Source: an uncultured Prevotella sp.
Lineage (GTDB): Bacteria > Bacteroidota > Bacteroidia > Bacteroidales > Bacteroidaceae
Reading direction: 5' to 3'
DNA: 25,908 nt
NCBI GenBank assembly: GCA_900543585.1
Contig: UQRP01000035.1
Coordinates: 1-25,908, forward strand
Shown here: piece after piece, positions 15,915 through 24,386 of the stretch
Position numbering within the stretch: the first letter of the stretch is position 1
Layout of the letters: every line of letters begins with the position of its first letter
Made by a program: the position numbers and the translations under genes
The notes under the pieces: model-generated
The model's database searches: none
The model's input: the letters and a program-made list of their open reading frames with translations, nothing else
What the model was told of the DNA's origin: nothing

Positions 15915-16121
15915 TAAATAGACTTATTTCCTGTAGGTTTATTCTCTTTCCTTGACTTCGTCAGATTACCTTAAATCACCTCTTTCGCTGAACAAAACCA
16001 TAGCGATGTTTATGGCCGTAACTATTCTGCGTTTTGTTCCTCTCATAAATTATCAGGGAGTATAGACTGATACCTGATGATATATCGTTTCCTAAATTAA
16101 GTTAATTGTTATACAATTTTC
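15915..16121. other. Intergenic stretch with inverted repeats
   Basis: No gene is supported. Arms 15990-15998 (gaacaaaac) and 16031-16039 (gttttgttc) pair, with an inner ccata/tatgg stem at 15998-16002 and 16011-16015. The first bases after the transpeptidase gene hold a weak aataaa/tttatt pairing that could help termination. Function is not known. Confidence 0.45.
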
Positions 16122-16152
16122 TTGGCAGTTATCTGTATAACGATTATCTTTG
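16122..16152 (+). promoter_or_regulatory. Promoter of the small unknown gene cluster
   Basis: TTG (16122-16124) is followed by 20 nt and TATCTTTG (16145-16152). The bases just after (CACCCGTAA) are the same as after the transporter promoter at 13464-13471. It drives the gene that starts at 16194. Confidence 0.8.
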
Positions 16153-16193
16153 CACCCGTAACTAATTATATCTTTTATTAAACTTTCTTTGTT

Positions 16194-16649
16194 ATGATAA
16201 TGATGAGTATAGAGCGGGGGAAGCAAGGGATTGCGATGAGCCCGTTGGAGTATGCCGAGAACAAGGCGCGGATGGTAGCATTCTTTCAGAGGATGATGAA
16301 TCTTTCTCCACGTGGTGACGGCTTTCCCCGCTGGCAGGATTCTGCCGACCAACTTATTGAGAACGCCTACCAGCTGTGGCAGTGGCGTGTGTTTACCGAC
16401 AAGTCCACAGGTCGCCCGATGACTTTTCGGGAGATAGCGACGCGGCTCTGCCGCAACCTCCATGTCAGGATGCCCGCCAACATCTATGCTGTGGCAAGGT
16501 ACAGCCGGTCGACACGGCGGTTGCCGGTCGTGGAATATTTCGCCATGCTGTGGCGTGAGGCACGGCTGAGTCCGGAGATTCTCGTGACCTGGGAGGAGCC
16601 GATCACCCTCCCCAAACCAACCAGTTATCGTGGACTTTTTACCCGTTGA
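16194..16649 (+). CDS. Hypothetical protein, first gene of M15 cluster
   Basis: I do not recognise this 151-aa protein. It is soluble, basic and mostly helical by appearance, with no signal peptide or membrane segment. The middle part, GRPMTFREIATRLCRNLHV, followed by YAVARYSRSTRRLPVVEYF, has the same pattern as residues in the next gene (GFPMTQRQLAKMAF and then VYRIRNRARALPPLEK), so the two may be distant paralogues with a helix-turn-helix-like region. It has its own promoter and is followed within 4 bp by the next gene. The start could also be one of the next in-frame ATG codons at positions 3 or 4. Confidence 0.7.
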   Translation: MIMMSIERGKQGIAMSPLEYAENKARMVAFFQRMMNLSPRGDGFPRWQDSADQLIENAYQLWQWRVFTDKSTGRPMTFREIATRLCRNLHVRMPANIYAVARYSRSTRRLPVVEYFAMLWREARLSPEILVTWEEPITLPKPTSYRGLFTR

Positions 16650-16653
16650 GCCG

Positions 16654-16968
16654 ATGGATTTGGTACATTATCTTTACTGGCTTATCCAGCAGCCGGCGGG
16701 TTCGGTGAAATGGACAGCTAAACGCAGCGACCTCGTCGAGCTCGTCCTCGACGTGGCGCTGACGGAGCGCCTCCGCGACGGCCGTGGCTTCCCCATGACA
16801 CAGCGACAGCTGGCCAAGATGGCTTTTCAGGCCGTTGGGCTGCCCCTCTCGGTGGGGAACTTCCCCCATGAGGTGTACAGAATTCGTAATCGGGCCAGGG
16901 CACTGCCACCCCTGGAGAAACGCATCAGCGGCAATGCCAACGACATCGTGATTGATGACAACAACTAA
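16654..16968 (+). CDS. Small protein resembling the RteC C-terminal part
   Basis: The 104-aa protein starts MDLVHYLYWLIQQPAGSVKW and continues TAKRSDLVELVLDVALTERL, then a predicted helix-turn-helix-like stretch and VYRIRNRARALPPLEKRI. The order W-T-x-K-x-x-LVEL, an LA-containing helix and a Y-x-x-x-x-x-R end resembles, from memory, the C-terminal domain of RteC, the regulator of excision in CTnDOT-type elements; only that part is present. A GTG at 16630 would add 8 residues and overlap the gene before it; I prefer the ATG. It probably binds DNA, which is inferred. Confidence 0.62.
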   Translation: MDLVHYLYWLIQQPAGSVKWTAKRSDLVELVLDVALTERLRDGRGFPMTQRQLAKMAFQAVGLPLSVGNFPHEVYRIRNRARALPPLEKRISGNANDIVIDDNN

Positions 16969-16998
16969 TTTAAATGCTATTTATTACTATTTATTACT

Positions 16999-17436
16999 AT
17001 GAAACAATCTCTAAGAAAACAGCTTTCCCCACATTTCATGCTTTATGAGTTTACGCGCAGCGGTGTCGCCATCGAGAACGACCTCGACAACACCCCTAAT
17101 GCGCAGCAGACGGCGGCGCTGAAGGCGCTCTGCGACAACATCCTTGAGCCGCTGCGTCTCCATTTCGGTCCTATCGTCATCTCTTCCGGCTTCCGCTCGC
17201 AGAAGGTGAACCGTCTCGTGGGTGGTGTCCCCTCCTCGCAGCATATGAAGGGTGAGGCGGCCGATATCGTGGTGGGTGACAAGGCACGGGCCACGGCGAT
17301 GTTCGACTTCATCCGTCGCCACCTCGACTTCGACCAGCTCATCTGGGAGCCCGTCGGTGCTGCCAATCCCCGCTGGCTGCATGTCAGCTATACTGCGAAG
17401 CGAAAGAATAGGGGGATGGTATTGGGTGGTAGGTGA
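16999..17436 (+). CDS. M15-type D-Ala-D-Ala peptidase, endolysin-like
   Basis: The 145-aa protein is a zinc peptidase of the M15 group, which cut peptidoglycan peptides. The metal and catalytic residues are visible: H82 and D89 in SSQHMKGEAADI, preceded by SSGFRSQKVN, and H128 in WLHVSY. There is no signal peptide, so like phage endolysins it would need help to leave the cell, or act on lysis. Small M15 peptidases of this form are frequent in Bacteroidales prophage remnants and near integrated elements. It follows the two small unknown proteins by 30 bp and ends ahead of a long hairpin terminator. Confidence 0.88.
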   Translation: MKQSLRKQLSPHFMLYEFTRSGVAIENDLDNTPNAQQTAALKALCDNILEPLRLHFGPIVISSGFRSQKVNRLVGGVPSSQHMKGEAADIVVGDKARATAMFDFIRRHLDFDQLIWEPVGAANPRWLHVSYTAKRKNRGMVLGGR

Positions 17437-17510
17437 TAGAACTCCATCATCGTCACAAGATTGTAACACCTACGACACGGAGACGAAAAAAGCAGTGCCT
17501 AACCTTTGTC

Positions 17511-17566
17511 CGTCCTGAACGGATGGTGGGCCCTCTCAGCCCGTCATCTGCTCAGGACGAATTTTT
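17511..17566 (+). terminator. Long hairpin terminator between convergent genes
   Basis: Arms 17511-17531 and 17539-17559 are 21 nt long and match at 17 positions, with a 7-nt loop. AATTTTT follows on the plus strand, as expected for termination of the M15 peptidase transcript. The right arm overlaps the end of the convergent HAD gene, so the same structure may serve both sides. Confidence 0.75.
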
Positions 17567-18356
17567 CTACGACATGTGCCACACCGTCCTCCTCGTTGGA
17601 GTAGGTGATATAGTCGGCCGTGTCCTGGATGTCCTTCGGTGCGTTGGCCATGGCCACGCCGAGTCCGGCGAAGCGTATCATGCTCTGGTCGTTGTAGCCG
17701 TCGCCACAGGCGATGACCTCGTCACGGCTGACGCCGACGATGTCGAAGAGACGCTCCAGGGAGTGGGCTTTGTCGATGCCGGGCGGCACGCACTCTAAGA
17801 AGAAGCCCGCCGAGCGGTAGGCATCCATGCGACCTTGGAAGGTCTCTCCCAGGCGCAGCTCCAGGTTGTGGAGAGGGGCCGGGTCGCCGACGACGAGGCA
17901 TTTGTTGATAGGGTAGCGCACCTGATGGATGAAGTCATCGTATTCCACGACGGGCATCTTGTTGATGAAGGCCTCGTGGAGAACATATTTGTTGGCTTTC
18001 TTGGTAGCGGCGATGACTTCGTCCTGATAGGTGAGCATCTCCATGCCCGCGGCTTTCACGGCATCGTAGAGGGGCGGCACTACGGTGGGGTCGAGGGGCT
18101 GGTCGAAGACGACCTTCCCCGTGGCGCAGTCGGTGATGCGGCCACCGTTGAAGGCGAGGATATAGCCGCCGAAGTCCTTCAGGTCGAGCTCTTCGGCTAA
18201 GGCCGTGATGCCATAGGTGGGGCGTCCTGAAGCGAGGACGATGCGCAGCCCCTGACGCTCGGCGCGGAGCAGTGTCTCACGCGTGCGTGGGGTCATCTCT
18301 TTCTTACTGTTGGTGAGGGTGCCGTCAAGGTCGAGCACGATCATTTTGTATTCCAT
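17544..18356 (-). CDS. Cof-type HAD-family phosphatase
   Basis: The 270-aa protein is a HAD hydrolase with a C2 cap, of the Cof/YidA type. The catalytic DLDGTLTN motif has the nucleophile D9 and D11. The motif near residue 218, GDGYNDQSM, holds the magnesium ligands, and SGRP follows the second motif position (LASGRPTYG). Such enzymes remove phosphate from sugar phosphates or cofactors such as pyridoxal phosphate or FMN; the substrate is not predictable. It is 17 bp downstream of the MutS-like gene and is the last gene of a three-gene minus-strand group. Confidence 0.93.
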   Translation of the reverse strand: MEYKMIVLDLDGTLTNSKKEMTPRTRETLLRAERQGLRIVLASGRPTYGITALAEELDLKDFGGYILAFNGGRITDCATGKVVFDQPLDPTVVPPLYDAVKAAGMEMLTYQDEVIAATKKANKYVLHEAFINKMPVVEYDDFIHQVRYPINKCLVVGDPAPLHNLELRLGETFQGRMDAYRSAGFFLECVPPGIDKAHSLERLFDIVGVSRDEVIACGDGYNDQSMIRFAGLGVAMANAPKDIQDTADYITYSNEEDGVAHVVEKFVLSR

Positions 18357-18373
18357 AGTCTTTATCTGTTATC

Positions 18374-20215
18374 CTAAAATTTTTCGTTGTGATGTCCGTC
18401 CTGGGCCGTCTCTTCCGCCGTATTACTGTCAGCGGCCTTTTGGCCTAACAGCTTCCTCAGGAGGAAGGAGGCGTTCTGGTTGCGTGCCACGCCGGGTGTT
18501 ATCTTATAAGAATAGGTGACGTCGTTGCCGAGCGCTATCTCGAAGCAGAAGTTGTGGAAGACGGGGCTCTCCTGCTCCATCTTCGAGAGTTCGAGGTCGT
18601 GAGTGGCGATGATGCCCGTCACGGGCTCTTTCTCCATGGCTCTGAGGAACATCCGTGAGCCGTTGAGCTTGTCCAGGGAGTTGGTGCCCCGCAGAATCTC
18701 GTCGAGGATGATGAGTGTGGGGGCGTCGGCAGAGAGGTTGTCGAGGAGCTGGTGGAGGCGCAACAGCTCGGCATTGAAATAGCTGATGCCGTGGGTGAGG
18801 TCGTCGTTGGTGCGCATGCTTGTGAAGAGGTGGAAACGCGACACGGTGAGGCGCTTGGCAAAGACGGGCATGGCATTCATGGCCAGCACGTAGTTGATGC
18901 CGACGGTGCGGAGGAAGGTGCTCTTGCCCGCCATGTTGGCGCCAGTGACGATATAGAAGTTTCGGTCTTTCAGCGACACGTCGTTGCGCACGGCCTTCTC
19001 GCCGAGGAAGGGGTGCCACAGGTCGTGGGCCTCGTAGACGACCTGCGGGCTGTCGACGACAGTGGCGTGGGAGGCCTCGGGGTGGTTGGCGGCAAACTGA
19101 GCCTTGCTCACGGCCACGTCCATTGCCGTGATGCTGTCTATCCACTGTGGCAGGTTGTCGGCAGCGATGGTTCGCCAGTGGTAGAACTTCGCCACGAGGA
19201 AGATGCCGCGCAGACCGAAGGCGTCGGAGAAGAAACGGTAGGCGTCGTTGCCGCGGAGGGTGAGGGTGTCGACGATAGCTGTCAGCCTCTCGAAGGAGTC
19301 GGTGAGGGCTGTGACGTCATCCGGCCGCTCCTGTCCGTTGTTGATGACTCTCAGCAGCCTCCTGAGCGGCTGCATCTGGCTCAGCAGCTGCCCCCCGGCC
19401 TGCTGCATGGCTTTGAGATGGCGCCCCGTCAGGGCCTGAACGAGGAAGAAGTTGATGAAGAGCCACAGAATGGGCAGCAACGGATTGACGAGGCTGTAGA
19501 TGGCTGCGATGATGGCGGCGAGGAGTCCGGCGGCAAGGAGCCAGCTCACGACTTTCAAGACATTGCCGCCAAAGACCGCGGGGATGGCGACGCGCTGCAG
19601 ATGGGGTAGGGAGGAGCGTATCGCGCCGGTGTCTATCTTCGCGTCCACACCGTTGGCGATGAAGCGCATACGCCAGGCTGTGGCATCGTCGCCCGTGGGG
19701 AGGACGGAGCTCTGTTCCCGGCTCTCATCGGTGAGGGGCAGCGTGCTCAGGTCGTGGGCTAAGCGGTCGGCTCCCAAGGTCGTCACCGTGCGGTTGATGC
19801 GTTGGTAGAGGGAGGCCGGGCCGAAGATGTCGAGGTCGTAGGTGAAAGGGTGGTGGACATCGATATAGCGGCTGCCGTCGTCGAAGGGTGTGAAGTCGGC
19901 GTTGAGGTAACCCTCCTCGTGGCTGTAGGCCTTGCGCAGGCGTTCGGTCTCGGCGATGCGGTGGCTGTTGCGCACGTCGCTGTTGCGGATGACGACATAG
20001 AGGGCGAACATCGCCACGGCAAGGAGCCCCTCGACAGTCTTCGCCGTGGGCGAGCTGCTCACCGTGATGAGGACGATGAAGAAGATGATGGCGAGAAAGG
20101 ACGCTATCTCGCCGAGGACGAAGGCGCGTCCGCGGGCTTTCAAGCCGTTGATACGTTGCTCAAGGCGTGCGGACTCGCGGTGATAGTCGTCTCTAAGTTG
20201 TTGTTGTGTTACCAT
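18374..20215 (-). CDS. Membrane-anchored MutS-like ATPase
   Basis: The protein is 613 aa from the ATG at 20215; a GTG at 20233 would add 6 residues and nearly touch the gene upstream. Two membrane segments sit near residues 32-55 and 62-80, and another hydrophobic pair at about 225-265. The C-terminal third is a MutS ATPase: Walker A GANMAGKSTFL at about 425, Walker B LIILDEIL near 502-509, RGTNS and the THDLE motif. There is no mismatch-recognition domain, and the domain order is unlike MutS1 or MutS2 (no Smr). This membrane form is found in many Bacteroidetes; its role is not known and repair should not be assumed. Confidence 0.86.
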   Translation of the reverse strand: MVTQQQLRDDYHRESARLEQRINGLKARGRAFVLGEIASFLAIIFFIVLITVSSSPTAKTVEGLLAVAMFALYVVIRNSDVRNSHRIAETERLRKAYSHEEGYLNADFTPFDDGSRYIDVHHPFTYDLDIFGPASLYQRINRTVTTLGADRLAHDLSTLPLTDESREQSSVLPTGDDATAWRMRFIANGVDAKIDTGAIRSSLPHLQRVAIPAVFGGNVLKVVSWLLAAGLLAAIIAAIYSLVNPLLPILWLFINFFLVQALTGRHLKAMQQAGGQLLSQMQPLRRLLRVINNGQERPDDVTALTDSFERLTAIVDTLTLRGNDAYRFFSDAFGLRGIFLVAKFYHWRTIAADNLPQWIDSITAMDVAVSKAQFAANHPEASHATVVDSPQVVYEAHDLWHPFLGEKAVRNDVSLKDRNFYIVTGANMAGKSTFLRTVGINYVLAMNAMPVFAKRLTVSRFHLFTSMRTNDDLTHGISYFNAELLRLHQLLDNLSADAPTLIILDEILRGTNSLDKLNGSRMFLRAMEKEPVTGIIATHDLELSKMEQESPVFHNFCFEIALGNDVTYSYKITPGVARNQNASFLLRKLLGQKAADSNTAEETAQDGHHNEKF

Positions 20216-20237
20216 ATTGTGCAAAGAGACCACCTTA

Positions 20238-21845
20238 TTACAAACTTTCTTTGTGACATTCTTCCACCTCCCATTCGTCCACGGTATGCTTGTCGGCGTC
20301 GAAGCGGATGCCGACTTTCACCACCTTGCGGCCATCGGTGAGGTAAGGCTTGGCATAGCCGCGAGCCTCAATCTGCTCAAGGGCATGGCGGGCGGTGTCG
20401 CCAACCTTCAGCTCCATGACATAGATTGCGTTGGGCATGAAGACGACCAAATCGGTGCGGTCGTCCGCCACCTTCACTTGCGTGCGCACATAGACATTGA
20501 GCATGGAGAAGATGAGGTAGAAGGTGTATTCGTAGAATCCTTCCTTCGTCTTTGCCTCAGCGAGCTTCTGCTTGAATCCTTCTACGTAGGGGATACCAGC
20601 AAGATAGGCCTGCATGTGCTGCATGGCCAAGTCGATGTCGCCCTGCTTGAGCGCCTTCCAAAACTTTGCTGCAAAGCCCATCTGTACGTCCGCATTATTC
20701 AAACCTGTATAGATGGGGAGCAGACCGTTGACATATCCCACGCGTACCTCCTGGTTGGGGATGGATAGCTTATAAGCTTCAGTATCAGGATCGTAGTCTT
20801 TGATGGTAAGATAGCCGCTCTGATAGAGTAGCGGCAGAGCGTCCTTCATGTTCTCCGTGGGCTGGTCGAAGGCCGACTCGGGCACGTCGAGGGAGTCGAG
20901 GGACGTGATGTCAGTGTGAAAGTGCTGCATCTGCTTGATGAGAAAGGTTGGAGTGCCTGAAGCAAACCAGTAGTTCGATACCTTACGACGTACAAAGCAA
21001 TTCAGCAGGCTGAACGGGTTATAAACTTCGGGGGCCTCTGCCGCAAAATGATAGCCGTCGTATTGCTGTTTAAGCTTGTCGTGCATCTGCTCAGGCGTCA
21101 TCTTTAGGGCTAATGCCAAGCGCTCCACGTCGGGCCACAGCGTAGTGCACAGCTCCTCTTCGGTGAAGCCGCAGATGGTGGCAAAGGTCTCGTCCAAAGA
21201 GACATTCAACAGATTGTTGATTGTGGAGAAGATGCTCAGCTGTGAGAACTTCGTGATGCCGGTGATGAAACAAAATTTTATGAATGCCTCATTGGCCTTG
21301 AGGGGTACGTAGAACTCCTGCATAACTTTGCGCATGGCGTCGAGGGTAGCCTGACTATGGAGCACGTCGAGTAGCGGAGCGTCGTATTCGTCGATGATGA
21401 CCGCCACCTGCTTGCCCGTTTTCTCTTTGGCACGATGGATAAGTCCGGTAAGCAACTTGCCAGGTGTAGTTTCATCATTCTCACGTCCATAGACATCTGT
21501 CAAAGGTTTCATCATCCACATTAGCGTCTCACGCAAACCTTCGGCATCTTCTTGTCCCTTAGCTACACTGAGGTCGAGATGGAGCACGGGATAGCGTGTC
21601 CACTCCTTTTCCAATGACATGATTTTCAAACCTTCAAACAACTCACGCTCGCCTTTGAAATAGGAATCCAAAGTTGACGTGAGCAGCGACTTGCCAAAAC
21701 GGCGCGGGCGGCTCATAAATACGAATGTGGCGTAGTGCGCCATTTGCCATACAAGGTCGGTCTTGTCAACATAGATAAAGCCTTCCTTGATAATTCTTTC
21801 GAAGGTCTGTATGCCTACAGGATATCTTCTCATCATCTGCTCCAT
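20238..21845 (-). CDS. AAA-ATPase-like / PD-(D/E)XK nuclease-fold protein
   Basis: The protein is 535 aa from the ATG at 21845. An upstream TTG at 21872 lies inside a likely promoter box, so I do not use it. The N-terminal part begins MMRRYPVGIQTFE with GFIYVDKTDLV and the P-loop-like SRPRRFGKSLL (Lys about 52), followed by VAVIIDEYDAPLL near 150. The C-terminal part has DLVVFMPNAIYVMELKVG near 470, the D...ELK core of a PD-(D/E)XK fold (DUF1703). This family is present in many copies in Bacteroides and Prevotella genomes, often as accessory genes. A defence or mobile-element role is possible but unproven. Confidence 0.9.
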   Translation of the reverse strand: MEQMMRRYPVGIQTFERIIKEGFIYVDKTDLVWQMAHYATFVFMSRPRRFGKSLLTSTLDSYFKGERELFEGLKIMSLEKEWTRYPVLHLDLSVAKGQEDAEGLRETLMWMMKPLTDVYGRENDETTPGKLLTGLIHRAKEKTGKQVAVIIDEYDAPLLDVLHSQATLDAMRKVMQEFYVPLKANEAFIKFCFITGITKFSQLSIFSTINNLLNVSLDETFATICGFTEEELCTTLWPDVERLALALKMTPEQMHDKLKQQYDGYHFAAEAPEVYNPFSLLNCFVRRKVSNYWFASGTPTFLIKQMQHFHTDITSLDSLDVPESAFDQPTENMKDALPLLYQSGYLTIKDYDPDTEAYKLSIPNQEVRVGYVNGLLPIYTGLNNADVQMGFAAKFWKALKQGDIDLAMQHMQAYLAGIPYVEGFKQKLAEAKTKEGFYEYTFYLIFSMLNVYVRTQVKVADDRTDLVVFMPNAIYVMELKVGDTARHALEQIEARGYAKPYLTDGRKVVKVGIRFDADKHTVDEWEVEECHKESL

Positions 21846-21869
21846 AACGCGGTCTTTCTGATTCACCTG

Positions 21870-21877
21870 CAAACTTA
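21870..21877 (-). promoter_or_regulatory. Possible -7 box of the AAA/PD-(D/E)XK gene
   Basis: The minus strand reads TAAGTTTG, matching TAnnTTTG, 24 bp before the chosen ATG. A TTG is present 23 nt upstream, slightly far from the usual 19-21. Confidence 0.5.
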
Positions 21878-22086
21878 CGAAATTTATTCGAGATTTCAGT
21901 CAAGCGCGTGATGATATCTTTCCCCAACCCCCGATTTTCCATCTGCTATCATGCCGAACAGCCATGTTGCCTGCTGACAGCGTTAAAACTACGCAAATAT
22001 TACGCTTGCATGAATCAAACTGGTGTGATATCTTGTCTCTACTTGGTTTTCAATTCTGCTAAGATTACAATTTTCCTGCATGAATA

Positions 22087-22118
22087 TTTCTCTGCGGGGA
22101 GAATTATGCGTAATTTTG
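22087..22118 (+). promoter_or_regulatory. Promoter of the secreted-protein genes
   Basis: TTTC (22087-22090), 20 nt and TAATTTTG (22111-22118) fit the Bacteroidota consensus with one mismatch in the -33 box. The start codon is 20 bp downstream. The rest of the 265-bp divergent region upstream shows no gene. Confidence 0.62.
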
Positions 22119-22137
22119 TACTATCAAACGACACGTT

Positions 22138-23142
22138 ATGAACCAACGCTTACATTTTCTGCCCTTTGTCCTCAGTCTGGCGCTGTTGTTGCTCCCATCT
22201 GTAGGGTTGCGGGCTCAGGAGACCTTCACGCTCGTCACCGATGCCTCGACGCTCTCGGCGGGCGACCGCATCGTTATTGCCAACACCGAGGCCGGAGTGG
22301 CCATGTCGGCCAAGCAAAATAAAAACAACCGTGCCTCCGTCCCTATCACCATCTCCGGTGACAATCTCACCGCAACCGCTGACGTGCAGGTCCTCACCAT
22401 AGGCGGTACCGCCGATGCCTGGACTTTTGGCACCGGTGACGGCTATCTCTGCATGGCGGGGTCAAGCAATGGACTGAAGACGACCACCACTGTCGATGCC
22501 AGCGCCCAAGCCTCTATCGCCATCGTTGCGGGGGCTACCACCGTGACCTTTCAGGGTAGTGGCAGGAACACGTTGAGATACAACAGCAGTGCGAAGATCT
22601 TCTCCTGCTACAGTCCTACGGGCAGCGTGACGGGGGAGATTAATATCTACCGCAGCGGGAAAGGTACCGTCAACGCCGGGCGCGTGAAGTCGATAGCCGA
22701 CTTCTGTGCCTTGGACGACGACAGCCAGGTGGAGCTTTATTTGGCTGACGACCTGCAGGCGCGTGTGGTCTATGCCTCCAACGACACGGTGATGCTGAAG
22801 GACAACACGGGCGTGGTGATGCTCGTGGGGGTGGCTACGAATCCGGCCATGACCTTCGGCGACCACGTGGCGGGGTATATCCGTGGTAAGAAGGCTACGG
22901 CGGAGGGCATTCCTGTCCTCGCTCCTACGACGCAGACGACCAGCGCCTTCCTCGTCATCGCCCACCCCGTTACAGAGAGCGACGTGAAGCCCGTAACGCC
23001 GACGGGTATCGACACCATCATCGCTCCCTCTGTCAGCGACGGCATCTTCTATGACCTCAACGGCCGCGGCTATGGCACGGACAGCAGCCGACTGCCACAG
23101 GGTATCTATATCAGAGACGGAAAGAAATGGATCATCAAGTAA
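22138..23142 (+). CDS. Secreted OB-fold-like protein with C-terminal tail
   Basis: The 334-aa protein has a signal peptide (MNQRLHFLPFVLSLALLLLP... to RAQ). The first beta-rich domain at about residues 27-175 starts ETFTLVTDASTLSAGDRIVI and resembles domains seen in secreted Bacteroidetes proteins. The second at about 180-285 (VELYLADDLQARVVYASNDTV, then GVVMLVGV and GDHVAGYIRG) has the pattern of an OB-fold. The end, YDLNGRGYGT...LPQGIYIRDGKKWIIK, is a short tail frequent in Prevotella secreted proteins. Function is not known. It is 11 bp upstream of a nuclease gene, so a role with extracellular nucleic acid is possible. Confidence 0.75.
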   Translation: MNQRLHFLPFVLSLALLLLPSVGLRAQETFTLVTDASTLSAGDRIVIANTEAGVAMSAKQNKNNRASVPITISGDNLTATADVQVLTIGGTADAWTFGTGDGYLCMAGSSNGLKTTTTVDASAQASIAIVAGATTVTFQGSGRNTLRYNSSAKIFSCYSPTGSVTGEINIYRSGKGTVNAGRVKSIADFCALDDDSQVELYLADDLQARVVYASNDTVMLKDNTGVVMLVGVATNPAMTFGDHVAGYIRGKKATAEGIPVLAPTTQTTSAFLVIAHPVTESDVKPVTPTGIDTIIAPSVSDGIFYDLNGRGYGTDSSRLPQGIYIRDGKKWIIK

Positions 23143-23153
23143 GCACATCAGCT

Positions 23154-24191
23154 ATGAAAAAGATATTCTTCGCGCTCATCGCCTCGGCAGTCGCCCTCGT
23201 CGCCCCTGCCCAGCGCAACGTGAAGGTGCAGTCGGTGCACCTCAAAGACGGAAAGGTCGTCACCTTTGACCCTGACGCCGTCGACAGCTCGCGGGTGGTG
23301 TTCACACCGGAAGGCGACTCCCTCGGCGTGAAAGTCTATGTTGGCGGAACGTCCAACGACTATCTCTATTCCCAGATAGACTTCGTCACCTTCTATCCTC
23401 AGCAGTCCACAGGTGTCAATGTCAACCGTAACACGGCGGCCGACCTGACGCGCAACCCGGAGTGCTGGCGCTTAGAGTTCCCACGGCTCTACCAGGGCAC
23501 TGACGTCACCTTCGAGGTCACGCACAGCACACAGCAATACGGCATCACCTATTCCTTGGAGTGGGACGGCAACAAGCGCGCCAACCGTTGGACCTGCTAT
23601 GAGTTCAGTGCCGCTACACCCGACAACGGCGTGAAACGAACGGATGCATGGTCGACGGATAGTTCTATTCCCGCTCAATATCAGACCGACGGCTCCGATT
23701 ATTCTGGCAGTGGCTTCTCGCGGGGACACCTCTGTCCTTCTGGTGATAGGACAAGCAGTAAAGAGCAGAATCAGCAGACGTTCTATTATAGCAACATGCA
23801 GCCGCAATATCAGAACCACAATGGCGGACAGTGGAACAACTTAGAGGCGCAGGTGCGCTCCTGGGGCGAGGACCGCTCGTTCTGCGACACGCTCTATGTA
23901 GTGAAAGCGGCGACAATAGATGACGCGCAGGTCATCAAATACCTCAGAAGTGACAACACCGTGCCTGTACCGAAATACTTCTATATGTGCCTCCTCGCCG
24001 TGAAGGACGGGGCGTACAAGGCCATCGGCTTCTGGACGGAGCATGTCAACACCGCGGAGAAATATCCTTTCAGCCACTATGCCAAGAGCATTGACGAGAT
24101 AGAGGCTCTCACGGGCATCGACTTCTTCTGCAACCTCCCCGACGATATCGAGCAGGAAGTGGAAGCAAGTTACAACATTAGCGAATGGTAG
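23154..24191 (+). CDS. Secreted DNA/RNA non-specific endonuclease
   Basis: The protein is 345 aa from the ATG at 23154, which gives a signal peptide (MKKIFFALIASAVALVAPAQ) and lies 11 bp after the preceding gene. Residues 22-85 form a small beta domain of the kind found in Bacteroidales secreted proteins. The nuclease domain at about 95-340 has SRGHLCPSGDR, with catalytic His about 192, where the canonical motif is DRGH; an Asn-rich NNLEAQVR block follows as in the family. Enzymes of this type cut DNA and RNA using a divalent metal. The changed first residue (Ser for Asp) does not remove the general base. It probably degrades external nucleic acid. Confidence 0.9.
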   Translation: MKKIFFALIASAVALVAPAQRNVKVQSVHLKDGKVVTFDPDAVDSSRVVFTPEGDSLGVKVYVGGTSNDYLYSQIDFVTFYPQQSTGVNVNRNTAADLTRNPECWRLEFPRLYQGTDVTFEVTHSTQQYGITYSLEWDGNKRANRWTCYEFSAATPDNGVKRTDAWSTDSSIPAQYQTDGSDYSGSGFSRGHLCPSGDRTSSKEQNQQTFYYSNMQPQYQNHNGGQWNNLEAQVRSWGEDRSFCDTLYVVKAATIDDAQVIKYLRSDNTVPVPKYFYMCLLAVKDGAYKAIGFWTEHVNTAEKYPFSHYAKSIDEIEALTGIDFFCNLPDDIEQEVEASYNISEW

Positions 24192-24214
24192 AAAAGAAAA
24201 ACTTGCCTTTTTCC

Positions 24215-24245
24215 TTGGCGCGTATCGTTATTTTCCCTATCTTTG
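24215..24245 (+). promoter_or_regulatory. Promoter upstream of the second OB-fold gene
   Basis: TTG (24215-24217) is followed by 20 nt and TATCTTTG (24238-24245), a full consensus match. The gene starts 141 bp downstream, so the transcript has a long leader without a clear structure. TACATTTG (24321-24328) is a second, weaker -7 box nearer the gene. Confidence 0.72.
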
Positions 24246-24386
24246 CCGTGAAGAATGAAAACGCTGAGAATTATCACGAGATTGTAGCATAACTGAAAAC
24301 GAGAGGTAATCTGATAGTGGTACATTTGCAACGTGAATGTATTGCTATATACGCTGACTGATTATTAACTTTAAATACTTTTGTCT

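Noticed and set aside
16194..17436. Intact prophage
   Set aside because: Only a peptidase and two small proteins are present; there are no structural, packaging or integrase genes.
18374..20215. DNA mismatch repair MutS or MutS2
   Set aside because: It lacks the mismatch-recognition and Smr domains and has membrane segments, so only the ATPase part is shared.
24376..24383. TACTTTTG as promoter of the second OB-fold gene
   Set aside because: It lies only 3 bp before the start codon, so transcription would begin inside the gene.
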